From assembly GCF_900289045.1 (NCBI RefSeq), contig NZ_LT985188.1, forward strand, positions 1,798,001 through 1,862,000: 64,000 nt of DNA, read 5' to 3'. Positions 35,746-46,000 of this stretch are shown piece after piece. Every line of letters begins with the position of its first letter. Within the stretch, counting starts at the first letter, position 1. This stretch comes from Micropruina glycogenica (GTDB lineage Bacteria; Actinomycetota; Actinomycetes; Propionibacteriales; Propionibacteriaceae). Below the pieces are notes generated by a model. That model was given only the letters and a program-made list of their open reading frames with translations, did not search any database and was not told the origin of the DNA. The position numbers and the translations under genes were made by a program.

Positions 35746-36942
35746 TCAGTTCGCCGCGGATCCGCCCACCACGCGTCCGTTCAGGATGATCAGCACCGGC
35801 TCACGCACCACCGAGATGGTCACCCGCGGATCCTCGGCGAACACCACGATGTCGGCGGGTGCCCCCTCTTCGATGCCCGCATGGCCCAGCCAGGCGCGGG
35901 CGTTCCACGACGCGGCACCGAGTGCGAAATCGTTGCCGCCCACTTTCGCGAGAAGTTCGATCTCGCCCGCGATCAGCCCGTGCCCGTGCACTCCCCCGGC
36001 ATCTGTGCCCGCATAGACCGGCACGCCGGCGTCCACCGCCTTGCCCATGGTCTCGAAGCGCCGCTCGTACAGGGCCATGATGTGGGCGGCATAGGTGGGG
36101 AACTTGGCCTCACCGGCGGCGGCGAACTGCGGAAAGTTCTCCAGGTTCACCATGGTCGGCACCAGCGACACCTGACGCTCGGCCATGGCCGCGATGGTGT
36201 CGTCGTCGAGGCCGGTGCCGTGTTCGATGCCGTCGATGCCGGCGGCCACCAGTTCGGTCACCGAGCGCTCGTCGAAGCAGTGCGCGGTCACCCGGGCGCC
36301 GTGCTCGTGGGCGGCCTCGATCGCCTCCTTCGCCACGTCGGTGGGCCACAGCGGCGACAGGTCGCCGGTGTCGCGGTCGATCCAGTCGCCGACGATCTTC
36401 ACCCAGCCGTCGCCGCGTTCGGCCTGGGTGACCACCTCGTCGACCAATTGGTCGGGTTCGACCTCCTCGGCGAAGTTGCGCGAGTACCGCTTCGGACGGG
36501 CGATGTGCCGGCCGGCCCGAATGATCTTGGGCAGGTCCTCACGACCCTGCAGAAAGCGGGTGTCGAGCGGCGACCCGGCGTCGCGGATCAGCAGCGTGCC
36601 CACCTCGCGATCGGTCAGCGCGTGCTCTTCGGCGCGTTCTTCACTGACGGCCCCGTGCGATTCGAGTCCGACGTGGCAGTGGGCGTCCACCAGGCCGGGC
36701 ATGATCCAGCCGCTGGTGGCGACGGTGATGGCGTCCGCGATCGGCTCGAGACTGATCACGCCGTCATGCAGCCAGAGATCCCGCTCGTCCCCCTCGGGCA
36801 GCACCACGCCATGCAGGTGCAACCGCTGCGGCGGGCCGTCCGGAACCTGGCCGGACACGTGGGTGTGGGTGTGGCCGTCGTGGGTGTGCGTCAGCGACGT
36901 CAGCGGTCCCAGGCCGGGCGGCAGGTCGTGGCGGTGCGTCAT
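35746..36942 (-). CDS. amidohydrolase family protein
   Basis: The 398-residue enzyme is a metal-dependent amidohydrolase of the imidazolonepropionase/prolidase-like group. Metal-site motifs are GLVDAHCHVGLES (HxH), WVKIVGDW (possible bridging Lys), VTAHCFDE, GIEHGTGL and VYAGTDAGG (Asp). The first 35 residues are unusually rich in histidine (TSLTHTHDGHTHTHVSG), which may help metal acquisition. The substrate is unknown. ATG 36942 is used; no strong ribosome site is seen. A GNAT gene is divergent 61 bp away. Confidence 0.87.
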   Translation of the reverse strand: MTHRHDLPPGLGPLTSLTHTHDGHTHTHVSGQVPDGPPQRLHLHGVVLPEGDERDLWLHDGVISLEPIADAITVATSGWIMPGLVDAHCHVGLESHGAVSEERAEEHALTDREVGTLLIRDAGSPLDTRFLQGREDLPKIIRAGRHIARPKRYSRNFAEEVEPDQLVDEVVTQAERGDGWVKIVGDWIDRDTGDLSPLWPTDVAKEAIEAAHEHGARVTAHCFDERSVTELVAAGIDGIEHGTGLDDDTIAAMAERQVSLVPTMVNLENFPQFAAAGEAKFPTYAAHIMALYERRFETMGKAVDAGVPVYAGTDAGGVHGHGLIAGEIELLAKVGGNDFALGAASWNARAWLGHAGIEEGAPADIVVFAEDPRVTISVVREPVLIILNGRVVGGSAAN

Positions 36943-37003
36943 GGGTCGATCATGGCACTGCCCGCCGCCCCGCTTTCGGGTTATGGGGCCATAAGCTGCC
37001 CCG

Positions 37004-37717
37004 ATGGACGCGGGGACGGTGGCGCGACGGGCCTGGGCGAACAGGCTCGGCACGTCGCCGGACGTCTTCGAGCATGACGGGTTGGTGATGCTCGCCCGGC
37101 CCTGGGACAGCGTAGTCGTGGTCGAACTGGGTCGCTGCTGCGTGGTCGCAGGTCCAGTCACTGTCATTGATGGCCCGGCCCACGTGGATCGGCGCGTCAT
37201 GGGCGACGCCGACTCTCTGGCGGCTTTGCTGGGTGGCCCGCCGACGGCGCGCGCCATCGGCACCGCAGACCTGTGGTTCACCGGCATTCCGGTGGGGGCA
37301 GACCTCGGCGACACCACCGAGGCGACCGATGCCGATCTTGCCACCCTGCGTGCCGACTGCTCCCCTGCCGAGTTCGACGAGAGCGGTCTGGCGGAGTTGT
37401 CGCGGCGGTGGGTGAGTCGCACTGCCGCGGGAGCAGTGGCTGCCTCTGCCGGCTACGCACCCTGGGCGCACACGCTGGCCCACGTGGGAGTGCTGAGCGC
37501 ACCGCCGCATCGCGGCCAGGGCCACGCCTATCGTGCAGCCGCACGCGCCGTCGACGAAGCTCTCGCCGAAGGGCTGATTGCGCAGTGGCGCTGCCGGGTG
37601 GGCAACGATGCGTCTGCCCGGCTGGCGCAACGACTCGGCTTCACCTGGGCGGGTCGTCAGACAGCCGTGCGACTGAGGCAAGCAGAGCGGCGAGATCCCG
37701 GGTCAAGCCTGGGATGA
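37004..37717 (+). CDS. GNAT-family N-acetyltransferase
   Basis: The 237-residue protein has a divergent N-terminal half and a C-terminal acetyl-CoA-binding region: LAHVGVLSAPPHRGQGHAYR with the GQGHA loop, then VGNDASARLAQRLGFTWAGRQ. The last residues (RRDPGSSLG) and the stop codon are encoded by an ATCCCGG-type repeat, so the natural C-terminus has been replaced. The substrate is unknown. Confidence 0.82.
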   Translation: MDAGTVARRAWANRLGTSPDVFEHDGLVMLARPWDSVVVVELGRCCVVAGPVTVIDGPAHVDRRVMGDADSLAALLGGPPTARAIGTADLWFTGIPVGADLGDTTEATDADLATLRADCSPAEFDESGLAELSRRWVSRTAAGAVAASAGYAPWAHTLAHVGVLSAPPHRGQGHAYRAAARAVDEALAEGLIAQWRCRVGNDASARLAQRLGFTWAGRQTAVRLRQAERRDPGSSLG

Positions 37718-37998
37718 CGGGCGCGTTCGGTCGTTTGGTCTCGACAAGCTCGACCAACGGTGATTGAGCCTGTCGAAATCAATGGGTCCGGACGAAGCTT
37801 GACCAACGCGAACCTGACCGGTGGGGAACGAAACGCTGAAGCGGACTGGGGGGTGCAGCACCCCGTCAGGGCGTGGTCGGGCGTCGGGTCAACTCAGCGG
37901 CGGAGCTTGCGGAGCCGGTGAGGCTGACCCGGGGCGGGACGGGGTGCACCCCCACTCCGCGGAACCAGACGGTCTCGACAAGCTCGACAAGCGTGGGG
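37718..37998. repeat. repeat-rich gap between GNAT gene and ffh
   Basis: About 280 bp without a gene. It contains GGTCGAGC-type motifs at 37739-37779 and 37970-37992, a partial third copy near 37790, and the MITE-like copy B at 37841-37960. It separates convergent genes. Confidence 0.65.
37841..37960. mobile_element. MITE-like element, copy B (120 bp)
   Basis: The interior and the 23-base right end match copy A at 27381-27496 with only a few substitutions. The left end has a few extra bases (GCGGACTGGGGGGTGCAGCA), so its terminal repeat is imperfect. The copy lies downstream of ffh. Two nearly identical copies 10 kb apart in intergenic DNA support mobility or past recombination. Confidence 0.6.
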
Positions 37999-39600
37999 TC
38001 AGCGGGGGCCCTGGTTCTTCGGCTGGTCGAACATCTTGGCCAGGTCGGGCGGCAGTTGGAAGTCGCCCAGCGCCTTCGCCAGATCGGCGTCGGAGGGCTG
38101 GCCCGACTTGCCGAGCCCGAAGGCGTCCGCGGGGTTCCATTCGGGTTGCGCCGCCGCGGCCGCCGGTTCGGCCGGACCGGCCGCGCGCTTGGCCGGATTG
38201 CCCGACACGCCCTTGCCGCGGCCCTTCGGCTTGGGTGCCTGACGGGGCGGCTGACGCCGCGCGCCCGGCATACCCGGCATGCCCGGGCCGCCCATCTGAC
38301 CACCCAGCGACTGCATCATCTTGCGGGCGTCGAAGAACCGGTTGACCAGGCTGTTCACGTCGGTGACCGTGGTGCCCGAGCCCTTCGCGATGCGGGTGCG
38401 GCGCGAGCCGTCCAGAATCTTGGGGTTGGCCCGCTCGGCCGGCGTCATCGACTTGATGATGGCCTCGAGCCGGTCGATCTCGCGCTCGTCGATGTTGTTG
38501 ATCTGGTCTTTCATCTGACCCATGCCGGGCATCATGCCCAGGATCTTCGACAGCGGGCCCATGCGGCGCACAGCCTGCATCTGCTGCAGAAAGTCGTCCA
38601 ACCCGAACTCGCCACGCCCGCCCAGCAGCTTCTCGGCCGCCTTGGCGGTCTGCTCGGCGTCGAAGGTCTTCTCGGCCTGCTCGATCAGGGTGAGCACGTC
38701 GCCCATGCCGAGGATTCGGGACGCCATGCGGTCGGGGTGGAAGGCGTCGAAGTCCTTCAGCCCCTCGCCGTTGGAGGCGAACATGATCGGCTTGCCGATC
38801 ACCTTCGCGATCGACAGGGCGGCGCCGCCGCGGGCGTCGCCGTCGAGCTTGGTGAGCACCACGCCGTCGAACCCGACGCCGTCGTCGAACGCACTCGCGG
38901 TGTTCACCGCGTCCTGGCCGATCATCGCGTCGACCACGAACAGCACCTCGGTGGGGTTGACCGCGGCGCGAATGTCGGCGGCCTGCTGCATGAGTTCGGA
39001 GTCGATGCCCAGCCGGCCGGCGGTGTCGACCACGACCACGTCGTACAGCTTGCTCATGGCGTGCAGAATCGACTGCCGCGCCACCTGCACCGGGTCGCCG
39101 ACACCGTTGCCCGGCTCGGGCGCGTACACGTGCACGCCGGCACGCTCGCCGACCACCTGCAACTGGTTGACGGCGTTGGGCCGCTGCAGGTCGGCCGCCA
39201 CCAGCAGCGGCGAATGCCCCTGCCCCTTGAGCCACAGGCCGAGCTTGCCGGCCAGGGTGGTCTTGCCCGAGCCCTGCAGGCCGGCGAGCATGATCACCGT
39301 GGGCGGCCGTTTGGCGAACCGCAGCGGACGAGCCTCGCCACCCAGAATCGCGACCAGCTCTTCGTCGACGATCTTGATGATCTGCTGGCTGGGGTTGAGT
39401 GCCTTGTGCACGTCGGCGCCCAGCGCTCGGCTCTTCAGGTTGGCGATGAACTCTTTGACCACGCCGAGGTTGACGTCGGCCTCGAGCAGCGCCAGCCGAA
39501 TCTCGCGGGCGGTGGCGTCGATGTCGGCCTCGGTGAGCCGGCTCTTGCCGCGCAGGTTCTTGAAGACCTCGTGCAGGCGGTCTTGCAGGGTGTCGAACAA
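37999..39600 (-). CDS. ffh: signal recognition particle protein Ffh
   Basis: The 533-residue GTPase targets nascent membrane proteins with SRP RNA and FtsY. The N domain starts MFDTLQDRLHEVFKNLRGKS. The G domain has GLQGSGKTTLAGKL, VVVDTAGRLG and TKLDGDARGGAA. The methionine-rich M domain includes GMMPGMGQMKDQ. The C-terminal 90 residues are rich in Gly, Pro and Ala. The start is TTG 39600 with AGGAAA upstream; no better in-frame codon precedes it. Confidence 0.97.
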   Translation of the reverse strand: MFDTLQDRLHEVFKNLRGKSRLTEADIDATAREIRLALLEADVNLGVVKEFIANLKSRALGADVHKALNPSQQIIKIVDEELVAILGGEARPLRFAKRPPTVIMLAGLQGSGKTTLAGKLGLWLKGQGHSPLLVAADLQRPNAVNQLQVVGERAGVHVYAPEPGNGVGDPVQVARQSILHAMSKLYDVVVVDTAGRLGIDSELMQQAADIRAAVNPTEVLFVVDAMIGQDAVNTASAFDDGVGFDGVVLTKLDGDARGGAALSIAKVIGKPIMFASNGEGLKDFDAFHPDRMASRILGMGDVLTLIEQAEKTFDAEQTAKAAEKLLGGRGEFGLDDFLQQMQAVRRMGPLSKILGMMPGMGQMKDQINNIDEREIDRLEAIIKSMTPAERANPKILDGSRRTRIAKGSGTTVTDVNSLVNRFFDARKMMQSLGGQMGGPGMPGMPGARRQPPRQAPKPKGRGKGVSGNPAKRAAGPAEPAAAAAQPEWNPADAFGLGKSGQPSDADLAKALGDFQLPPDLAKMFDQPKNQGPR

Positions 39601-39710
39601 CGGGTTTCCTCACGCAGTCGGATTACCGGGTCAGCTTACCGGTTGGCGTAGGACGACCCCGAAAGGGCCCCACCCGCCGCCTAGAATGACCGGACTCGAA
39701 GGAGGTTTCG

Positions 39711-40196
39711 ATGACCCAGCCCAACCAGGGCTACGACAACACGGGCGGCTACGGGCAATCCGCCAACCCCTACGGGCAACCGCACGTTGCCGGGCAACCG
39801 TCGTACGGCCAGCCGAATCCGCATGACCCGGGTAGCCAGTACGGCCAAAGCAACCCGTACGGGCAGCCGAATCCTTATGGCCAGACCAGCCCGTACGGCC
39901 AGCCCCACCCCTATCAGGGTGGGGGGTACCCACAGTCTGGCCAGCAGGGCTATGACGGCCAACCCGGCTGGGGCATGCAGCAGACACCGGCGAAACGTCC
40001 GGCATGGCGCACGAGCGTGGGGTGGATCTTCGTAGCACTCACCGGGCTGTTCACCCTGAGCGCCATCACTCAGCTGGCGTCCGGACGCCTGTTCAGCGGC
40101 GGCAGCGCCGCCTATATGGCCGGCCAGCTCATCGGGTTGGTTCTGGTCATCGGCGGGCCGGCACTGGTCGCGTGGCTGATGCTGCGCAAGAAGTAG
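39711..40196 (+). CDS. Gly/Pro/Tyr-rich low-complexity protein with two transmembrane segments
   Basis: The 161-residue protein has a repetitive N-terminal half built from units such as NPYGQPNPYGQ and SPYGQPHPY (residues about 5-85), then two hydrophobic segments (VGWIFVALTGLFTLSAITQL and GQLIGLVLVIGGPALVAWLM). An AAGGAGG site lies 7 bases before the ATG, and TAGAAT at about 39682-39687 may be its -10. Such proteins are frequent and uncharacterised in actinobacteria. Confidence 0.8.
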   Translation: MTQPNQGYDNTGGYGQSANPYGQPHVAGQPSYGQPNPHDPGSQYGQSNPYGQPNPYGQTSPYGQPHPYQGGGYPQSGQQGYDGQPGWGMQQTPAKRPAWRTSVGWIFVALTGLFTLSAITQLASGRLFSGGSAAYMAGQLIGLVLVIGGPALVAWLMLRKK

Positions 40197-40251
40197 CCGC
40201 GCGACTACTCGACCAGCAGCGGGTCCACGAACGCCGCTGCCTCGCACCACG

Positions 40252-40724
40252 TCAGGCGTCGTGCGAGCCTGTCGGACGATAGGCGACATAGGTGACGCCG
40301 TTGCCGAAGGTCCGCGCATCCACCCGTGTCAGTCGGGCGGCGTAACCCTCGGGAAAGAACCGCCGTCCGGTGCCCTGTACGGCCGGGCAGCAGAACATGC
40401 GGAACTCGTCGGCCATACCCCTCGGCGATCAGCAGGTGGGCCAGGGTGATACTGCCGGTCAGCACGACCGCCAGCACTACACTGTTGCGCCACTGCGGAT
40501 CGGTGATCGTTGCGCTGACCACGTACTTGGTCACCCGGTTGAGCTGGTCGCTGACGCCGGTGGTGTCGTCGGTCTGCTCGGGCCAGTAGCACGGCGTCAC
40601 AGCTCTCGTCCTGGCGCCGCAGCTCGGCAGCCAGTTCCTGGTCGTGATCGGACGGGTCGAACCAGTCGGTCAGCATCTCCACCGCACCGTCGGCGGTGAC
40701 GTTCTGGGTGATCACGAGGCGCAT
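40252..40724 (-). pseudogene. RibD C-terminal/dihydrofolate-reductase-like protein, decayed
   Basis: Three minus-strand frames together spell a RibD_C-type protein. They are MRLVITQNVTADGAVEMLTD through SCDAVLL, then YWPEQTDDTTGVSDQLNRVT through GSITLAHLLIAEG, then DEFRMFCCPAVQGTGRRFFP through VAYRPTGSHDA and a stop at 40252. The motif after VLL (normally GRxTYE...) and part of the middle are deleted, and the frame shifts at least twice. No intact reading exists, so this is a pseudogene rather than one sequencing error. Confidence 0.8.
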
Positions 40725-40790
40725 CGGGTGCTCCGTTAGTCGGGATCACCAGCCTCGCCAACCCACGGCCCGACGCGCTAACCCCGAAGG

Positions 40791-41918
40791 TCACTCGCTC
40801 AGCAGCGCGTCCACGAACGCCTCGGCCTCGAACGGCACCAGGTCGTCGACGCCCTCGCCGAGCCCGATCAACTTCACCGGCACGCCCAGTTCGCGCTGCA
40901 CCTGCACCACGATGCCGCCCTTGGCCGAGCCGTCCAGCTTGCTGAGCACGATGCCAGTGATCTGCACGACCTCGGCGAACACCCGGGCCTGAATCAGCCC
41001 GTTCTGGCCCGTGGTGGCGTCGATGAGCAGCAGCACCTCGGTGACCGGCGCAAGCTTTTCGATGACCCGCTTGATCTTGCCGAGCTCGTCCATCAGGCCG
41101 GTCTTGGTGTGCAGGCGTCCTGCGGTGTCGATCACGACCACGTCGACCTCGTCGTCGAGGCCGCGCTGGACCGCCTGGTAGGCCACCGCCGCCGGGTCGC
41201 CGCCCTCAGGGCCGCGGACCGTGGGCACGCCCACCCGGTCGCCCCAGGTCTGCAGTTGATCGGCCGCGGCGGCGCGGAAGGTGTCGGCGGCACCCAGCAC
41301 GACGGTCTTGTCCTCGGCCACCAGCACCCGGGCCAGCTTGCCGATGGTGGTGGTCTTGCCCGTGCCGTTGACCCCGACCACGAGCACCACGCCGGGCTTG
41401 CCGTCCGCGCCGTCGACGCTCAAGGAGCGGTCCAGGCTCGGATCGACCAGCTTCAGCAACTCGCTGCGCAGCACCTGCTTGGCGGACGCCTGGTCGGCGA
41501 CCCCGTCGATGGCCAGTTCCCGGCGCAGCGCATCGGTCAGCTCCTGGGTGGGCCCGACGCCCAGGTCAGAGGTGATCAGTACCGCTTCGAAGTCGTCCCA
41601 GGCGTCGGCGTCCAAGCGGTCGGACGACAGGATCGACAGCAGCCCACGCGCCAGGGGGTTGTTGCTGCCGGCCAGCCGGCGTCGCAGCCGGGCCATGCGG
41701 GTGGTGGGGGCCTCGGGACGTTCGAGAGTCGTGGTCGGTGCCGCCGGCTCGGCAGGGGTGGACTCTTCGGGCGCCTCGGGGGCAGGAGCGGTCGGCTGGG
41801 GCGACAATTCGCGCTTGGTGGCCGGCGGCAGCGCCCGGCGCCGAGCCAGAAAGATCGTGCCGGCAACGATGACCGCCAGGCCGAGCAGGCCGATGATCAG
41901 GAGTTGAAGAATGTCCAC
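40791..41918 (-). CDS. ftsY: signal recognition particle receptor FtsY
   Basis: The 375-residue GTPase begins with a membrane anchor ([20 protein letters not shown]) and an acidic Pro/Ala linker. Its NG domain has [41 protein letters not shown] and [11 protein letters not shown]. It docks SRP at the membrane. GTG 41918 is the start. It lies in the conserved smc-ftsY-ffh neighbourhood. Confidence 0.97.
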   Translation of the reverse strand: MDILQLLIIGLLGLAVIVAGTIFLARRRALPPATKRELSPQPTAPAPEAPEESTPAEPAAPTTTLERPEAPTTRMARLRRRLAGSNNPLARGLLSILSSDRLDADAWDDFEAVLITSDLGVGPTQELTDALRRELAIDGVADQASAKQVLRSELLKLVDPSLDRSLSVDGADGKPGVVLVVGVNGTGKTTTIGKLARVLVAEDKTVVLGAADTFRAAAADQLQTWGDRVGVPTVRGPEGGDPAAVAYQAVQRGLDDEVDVVVIDTAGRLHTKTGLMDELGKIKRVIEKLAPVTEVLLLIDATTGQNGLIQARVFAEVVQITGIVLSKLDGSAKGGIVVQVQRELGVPVKLIGLGEGVDDLVPFEAEAFVDALLSE

Positions 41919-42004
41919 CCGGTCAGCCTACGGGAGCCACTCGGGCACCTTGGTGCCGGTCGAGCGTGCCGAGACCGACGCCGACGCGGGGCGCGGGTGA
42001 GGGG

Positions 42005-42250
42005 TTACTTGGCCGAGTTGGCCGACTTCGCGGACGATCCGCGGCGCATGTCGGGAATCTCTTCGAAGAACTCGACCAGGCCCTGCGGGGGCTCCGCGTC
42101 ACCGTTGAGGTGCCGGGCGGTTTCAGCCATCACGTTGGCCAGTTCGGGCACCCGCTGCTTACCCGCCCCCTGCATGCCCATGGCGACGATCGCCACGATG
42201 CCGATGGCGACGGCGAGAATCACCACCATGACGAGCAGTGCGACGGCCAT
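42005..42250 (-). CDS. small single-pass membrane protein
   Basis: From ATG 42250 (GAAGG site 6 bases before it) the product is 81 residues: an N-terminal hydrophobic segment (ALLVMVVILAVAIGIVAIVA) and a polar tail (LANVMAETARHLNGDAEPPQ). An ATG 13 codons upstream is possible but lacks a ribosome site. The family is not recognised. It lies 86 bp upstream of ftsY on the same strand. Confidence 0.6.
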   Translation of the reverse strand: MAVALLVMVVILAVAIGIVAIVAMGMQGAGKQRVPELANVMAETARHLNGDAEPPQGLVEFFEEIPDMRRGSSAKSANSAK

Positions 42251-42417
42251 GAGAAACCTTCCGAACGGGGTACCACCAGTATGCCTCACGCCCGCCGCCC
42301 GCCGTGGGACGCAGGTCTTCAGCCAACCGGCAGGTGACGCCGCAGTCTTCCCGAGGCTGAGCTGAGAGCGTCTGGGGTGCCGGGCAGGGCGTCCGGCGTT
42401 ACCCCTGAGGAGATCCC

Positions 42418-42897
42418 ATGACCCCAGTTATGACCCCAGTTCGACGCCTGGCCGGCGTCACCGCAGCCCTCGCCGCCTGCGCCGCCGGCGGGTTTCTCGC
42501 CAGCACGCCCGCCCAGGCCGCCGAGGCCGCGCCCGCCCCTGACGGGTGCACGATCAGCATGCGCACCCCGCACGTGGTGGGCCACTACGCCGACGGCACC
42601 AAGAAGGTGCGCTACTCGGTCGCGGCGCACTGCACCGCCGGGCACACCATCGTGATCGAAGACCGTCGGCTCGAGTACGACCGCATCGGCCACAACGACA
42701 ACACCGGATTCGGTGCCAAGGCGCTTCGGTTTCGCACCGAAGGCACCGTCGTGGTCTGGTGGGACGCCCGGCTGCCCAACACCGAACGCGGCAACGAAGA
42801 GGTCTTCCACCGGGCCCGGTTCAAGGTGACCGCCGACGGCGTGACCGGTAAGTGGTCCGATTGGCAGCGCTCGAAGATCGCGTCCATCGCCAACTGA
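42418..42897 (+). CDS. secreted protein of unknown function
   Basis: The 159-residue protein has a signal peptide (RRLAGVTAALAACAAGGFLA) with a cleavage site around TPAQA-A. The mature part (about 124 residues) has two cysteines (DGCTISM and AHCTAG) that could form a disulfide, and a beta-rich stretch (KKVRYSVAAH, TIVIEDRRLEYD, VVVWWDARLP). GAGGAGATCCC precedes the ATG. No family is recognised. Confidence 0.7.
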   Translation: MTPVMTPVRRLAGVTAALAACAAGGFLASTPAQAAEAAPAPDGCTISMRTPHVVGHYADGTKKVRYSVAAHCTAGHTIVIEDRRLEYDRIGHNDNTGFGAKALRFRTEGTVVVWWDARLPNTERGNEEVFHRARFKVTADGVTGKWSDWQRSKIASIAN

Positions 42898-42926
42898 GAA
42901 GTTCGCTGGTTGAGCTCGGGGGGACC

Positions 42927-42980
42927 GGGACGGTTCTCCGACGGTTGGAGAACCGTCCCCGCACCGGTTGGAGAACCGTC
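42927..42980. repeat. GGGACGGTTCTCC stem with partial third arm
   Basis: GGGACGGTTCTCC (42927-42939) and its exact complement (42947-42959) form a stem with a 7-base loop. The right arm then recurs as CGGTTGGAGAACCGTC at 42965-42980. It separates the convergent secreted-protein and smc genes and may terminate either, although no T-tract is present. It shares its core with 10862-10923. An ATCCCGG-type repeat lies at 43034-43053. Confidence 0.6.
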
Positions 42981-43066
42981 ATCGCGGCGAACGCCGGGGT
43001 CTCCCAACCGCAGCCCGATAAGTCCCAGCCGCGATCCCGGGGCAAGCCCGGCATGACGAAGAACCG

Positions 43067-46000
43067 TCAGTCACGGAGCCGCTGGCTGATCACCGCCGAC
43101 ACGCCGTCGGAGCGCATCGTGACGCCGTAGAGGGCGTCCGCGATCTCCATGGTGCGCTTCTGGTGGGTGATCACCAGCAACTGGCTGTTCTCGCGCAGCT
43201 CTTCGTAGATCTGCAACAGGCGGCCCAGGTTGACGTCGTCCAACGCCGCTTCGACCTCGTCGAGAATGTAGAACGGGCTGGGCCGGGCCTTGAACAGCGC
43301 CACTAGAAACGCGACCGCCACCAGTGAGCGTTCGCCGCCCGACAGCAGCGACAGCCGCTTCACCTTCTTGCCGGCCGGACGGGCCTCGACGTCGACCCCC
43401 GTGGTGAGCCACTGGCCGGGTTCGGTGAGCACCAGCCGTCCTTCGCCGCCGGGGAACAGCCGGGCGAACGACTGCTCGAACGCCACCTCGACGTCGGCGT
43501 AGGCCTGCGCGAACACCTCCTGCACGCGGGTGTCGACCTCGGCGATGATGTCGGCCAGGTCGGTGCGGGTCTTGCGCAGATCGTCCAACTGCTCGGCCAG
43601 AAACGCGTGCCGCTCCTGCAGCGCGTCGAACTCCTCCAACGCCAGCGGGTTCACCTTGCCCAGCACGCCCAGGTTGCGTTCGGCGGCGCGCAGCCGCTTT
43701 TCCTGCTCGGCACGGACGAAGGGCACCGGCTCGGGTTTCTCGTCGTCGTCGGTCAGGGTACTGCCGTCGGCTTTGGTGAGCACCGGAATCAACTGGTCGG
43801 GCCCGTACTCGGCCACCAGCACGTCGGCGTCGAGCCCCAGTTCGGTCAGCGCCTTCTCGGCCAGGCCCTCCAACCGCAGCCGCTGCTCGGCCCGGGCCAG
43901 TTCGTCGCGGTGCACGTGGTCGACGAGCTCTTCGAACTGCTTGGCCAGTTCGCGGGCCCGCCGGCGCACGTCGGCCAGGTCGGCCTCGGCCTGCGCACGG
44001 GCCGCCTCGGCCGCCGAGCGCTCGGCCGCCGCCAGCTCCTGCGACGCCTCGACCCGACCCAACAGCCAGGTGGCTGCCGTCGTCACCGCCCGCGCCTCTT
44101 CGGCTTCGCGCCGCAACTGCTCCCGCCGGGCCGCGGCCCGCTCACGCGCCTGCCGCTCGGCCTGCGCGGCCCGCATCAGCGAGTCGGCCCGTCCGGCCAG
44201 GGCTTTGGCCCGCTCTTCAACGGTGCGCAGCGCCAGCAGCGCCTCCATCTCGGCAGCCCGCGCCACCCGGGCCAGGTCACCCAGCCGGTCGCGCTCGGTG
44301 GGGTCGGCCTCGACCACCCCGGTCTGCGCCGACGCCAGTTCGAGCCGGCTCTCGAGCGCGGCCAGGCCCTGCCGGTTCTGCTCACGGGTCGCCTGCGCCG
44401 CAGCGATGGACGCCTCCAGCCGCTCGGCCTCGGCACGCGCCGACCGGGTGGTCTGGCTGAGCGCCGCAAGCTCTTCGGCCAGCGCGGCGTGCTCGGCGTC
44501 GGACTCGTTCAGCCTGGCCAGTGCCGCTTCGGCCCGCTGCTGCGCGTCGGTCAGTTCGGCCTCGTGAGACGCCAGCGCGAACCGCGCCCGCTCCAACTCG
44601 GCCTGAGCGGCGGCGAGCCGCGACTCGGTCTCGTCGATCGCCGCCTGCACCTCGATCAAGGACGGCTTGGCCGACGATCCGCCCGAGGCGAACCACTGGC
44701 TCAGCACGTCGCCCTCGCGAGTCACCGCGGTGACGTCGGGCACGTCGGCCACCAGCGTCTGCGCCGCAGAAAGGTCGTCGACCACCGCCACCTTGCGCAG
44801 CAGCCGCACCAACGCCGGTCGCACGCCCGCCTCACACGTCACCACGTCCATGGCCCACACCGCACCTGTGGGCAGCGTCGGCCACGGTTGCTCCGAGGGT
44901 TCCGACGAGCCGCTGAGCAGCAACCCTGCCCGGCCCAGGTCTTCGGCCTTCAGGTGCTTGAACGCGCTCACCGCCACGTCGAGCCCGGCCACCGCCACCG
45001 CCTCCGACGCCGACCCCAGCGCCGCCGACACCGCGGTCTCGTACCCCGCACGCACCCCGATCAGCGCCGCCACCGAACCCAGCAGTCCGCCGATCGAATC
45101 GCCCGCAGCCAAGAGCGCCGCCGAGGCGTCCTTGCGCTCCAGGCCGAGCGCCAGACCGTCCAACCGTGCGGCCAGCGAGGCGCGCTCGGTCTGCGCCTTC
45201 TGCTCGTCGCGCCGGGTGTCGGCGATCGACGCTCCGATGCCCTCAACCGCCTCGGACGCCTTCTCGTACGCCGCGTCGAGACCCGACTCGCCCGCGGTCA
45301 AGCCGGCCAACTGGGTTTCGAGCACCGCGAACCGGTGGGTGGCCTCACCGGCCCGGCTGAGCGCGTCGTCGCGAGCGGCGGCCAGCCGTTCGATCTCAGC
45401 CCCCGCGGCCTCGGTGCGGCTGCGCAGGGTGTTGACCTCGCCGGTGAGCCGGGCCAGCCCCTCACGCCGGTCGGCGATCGCCCGCTGCTGGGCGGTGTAG
45501 GTGCGTTCGGCCTGCTCGTGGGCCTGTTCGGTCTGCTGACGGTGCTCGCGGGCCGCCGCCAGGGCCTGCTCGGCGTTGCCCACCTCGACGGCCAGCACCG
45601 CCTCGGCGGCGCGCATCTCGGCGGCCTCACGTTCGATCAACTCGGGGTCGCGGCCCGGACGGTCGCCGTCACCCGCGCTCTCGGCATTGCGCACCCGCTC
45701 GCCGGCGATGCTCATCGTGGTCGACACCCGCTCGCGCAGCGCGGCCAGGCCGTACCAGGTCTCGTGCGCTGCGTTCACCCGCGGCAGGGCGTCGCGGGTG
45801 GCGATCTCGGCCTGCCCTTCGGCCTCGCGCGCGGCGTCGAGGGCGGCCTCCACCGAGCGGCGCCGGGCCAGCAGGTCTGCCTCGGCGGCCAGGTCGCTCT
45901 GCAGGGCCAGACCCGCCTGCACGTAGTCGTCGGCCATCAACCGCGCCCGCGCGTCGCGCACCTCGACCTGGATCACGGCGGCCTTGCGGGCAACTTCGGC

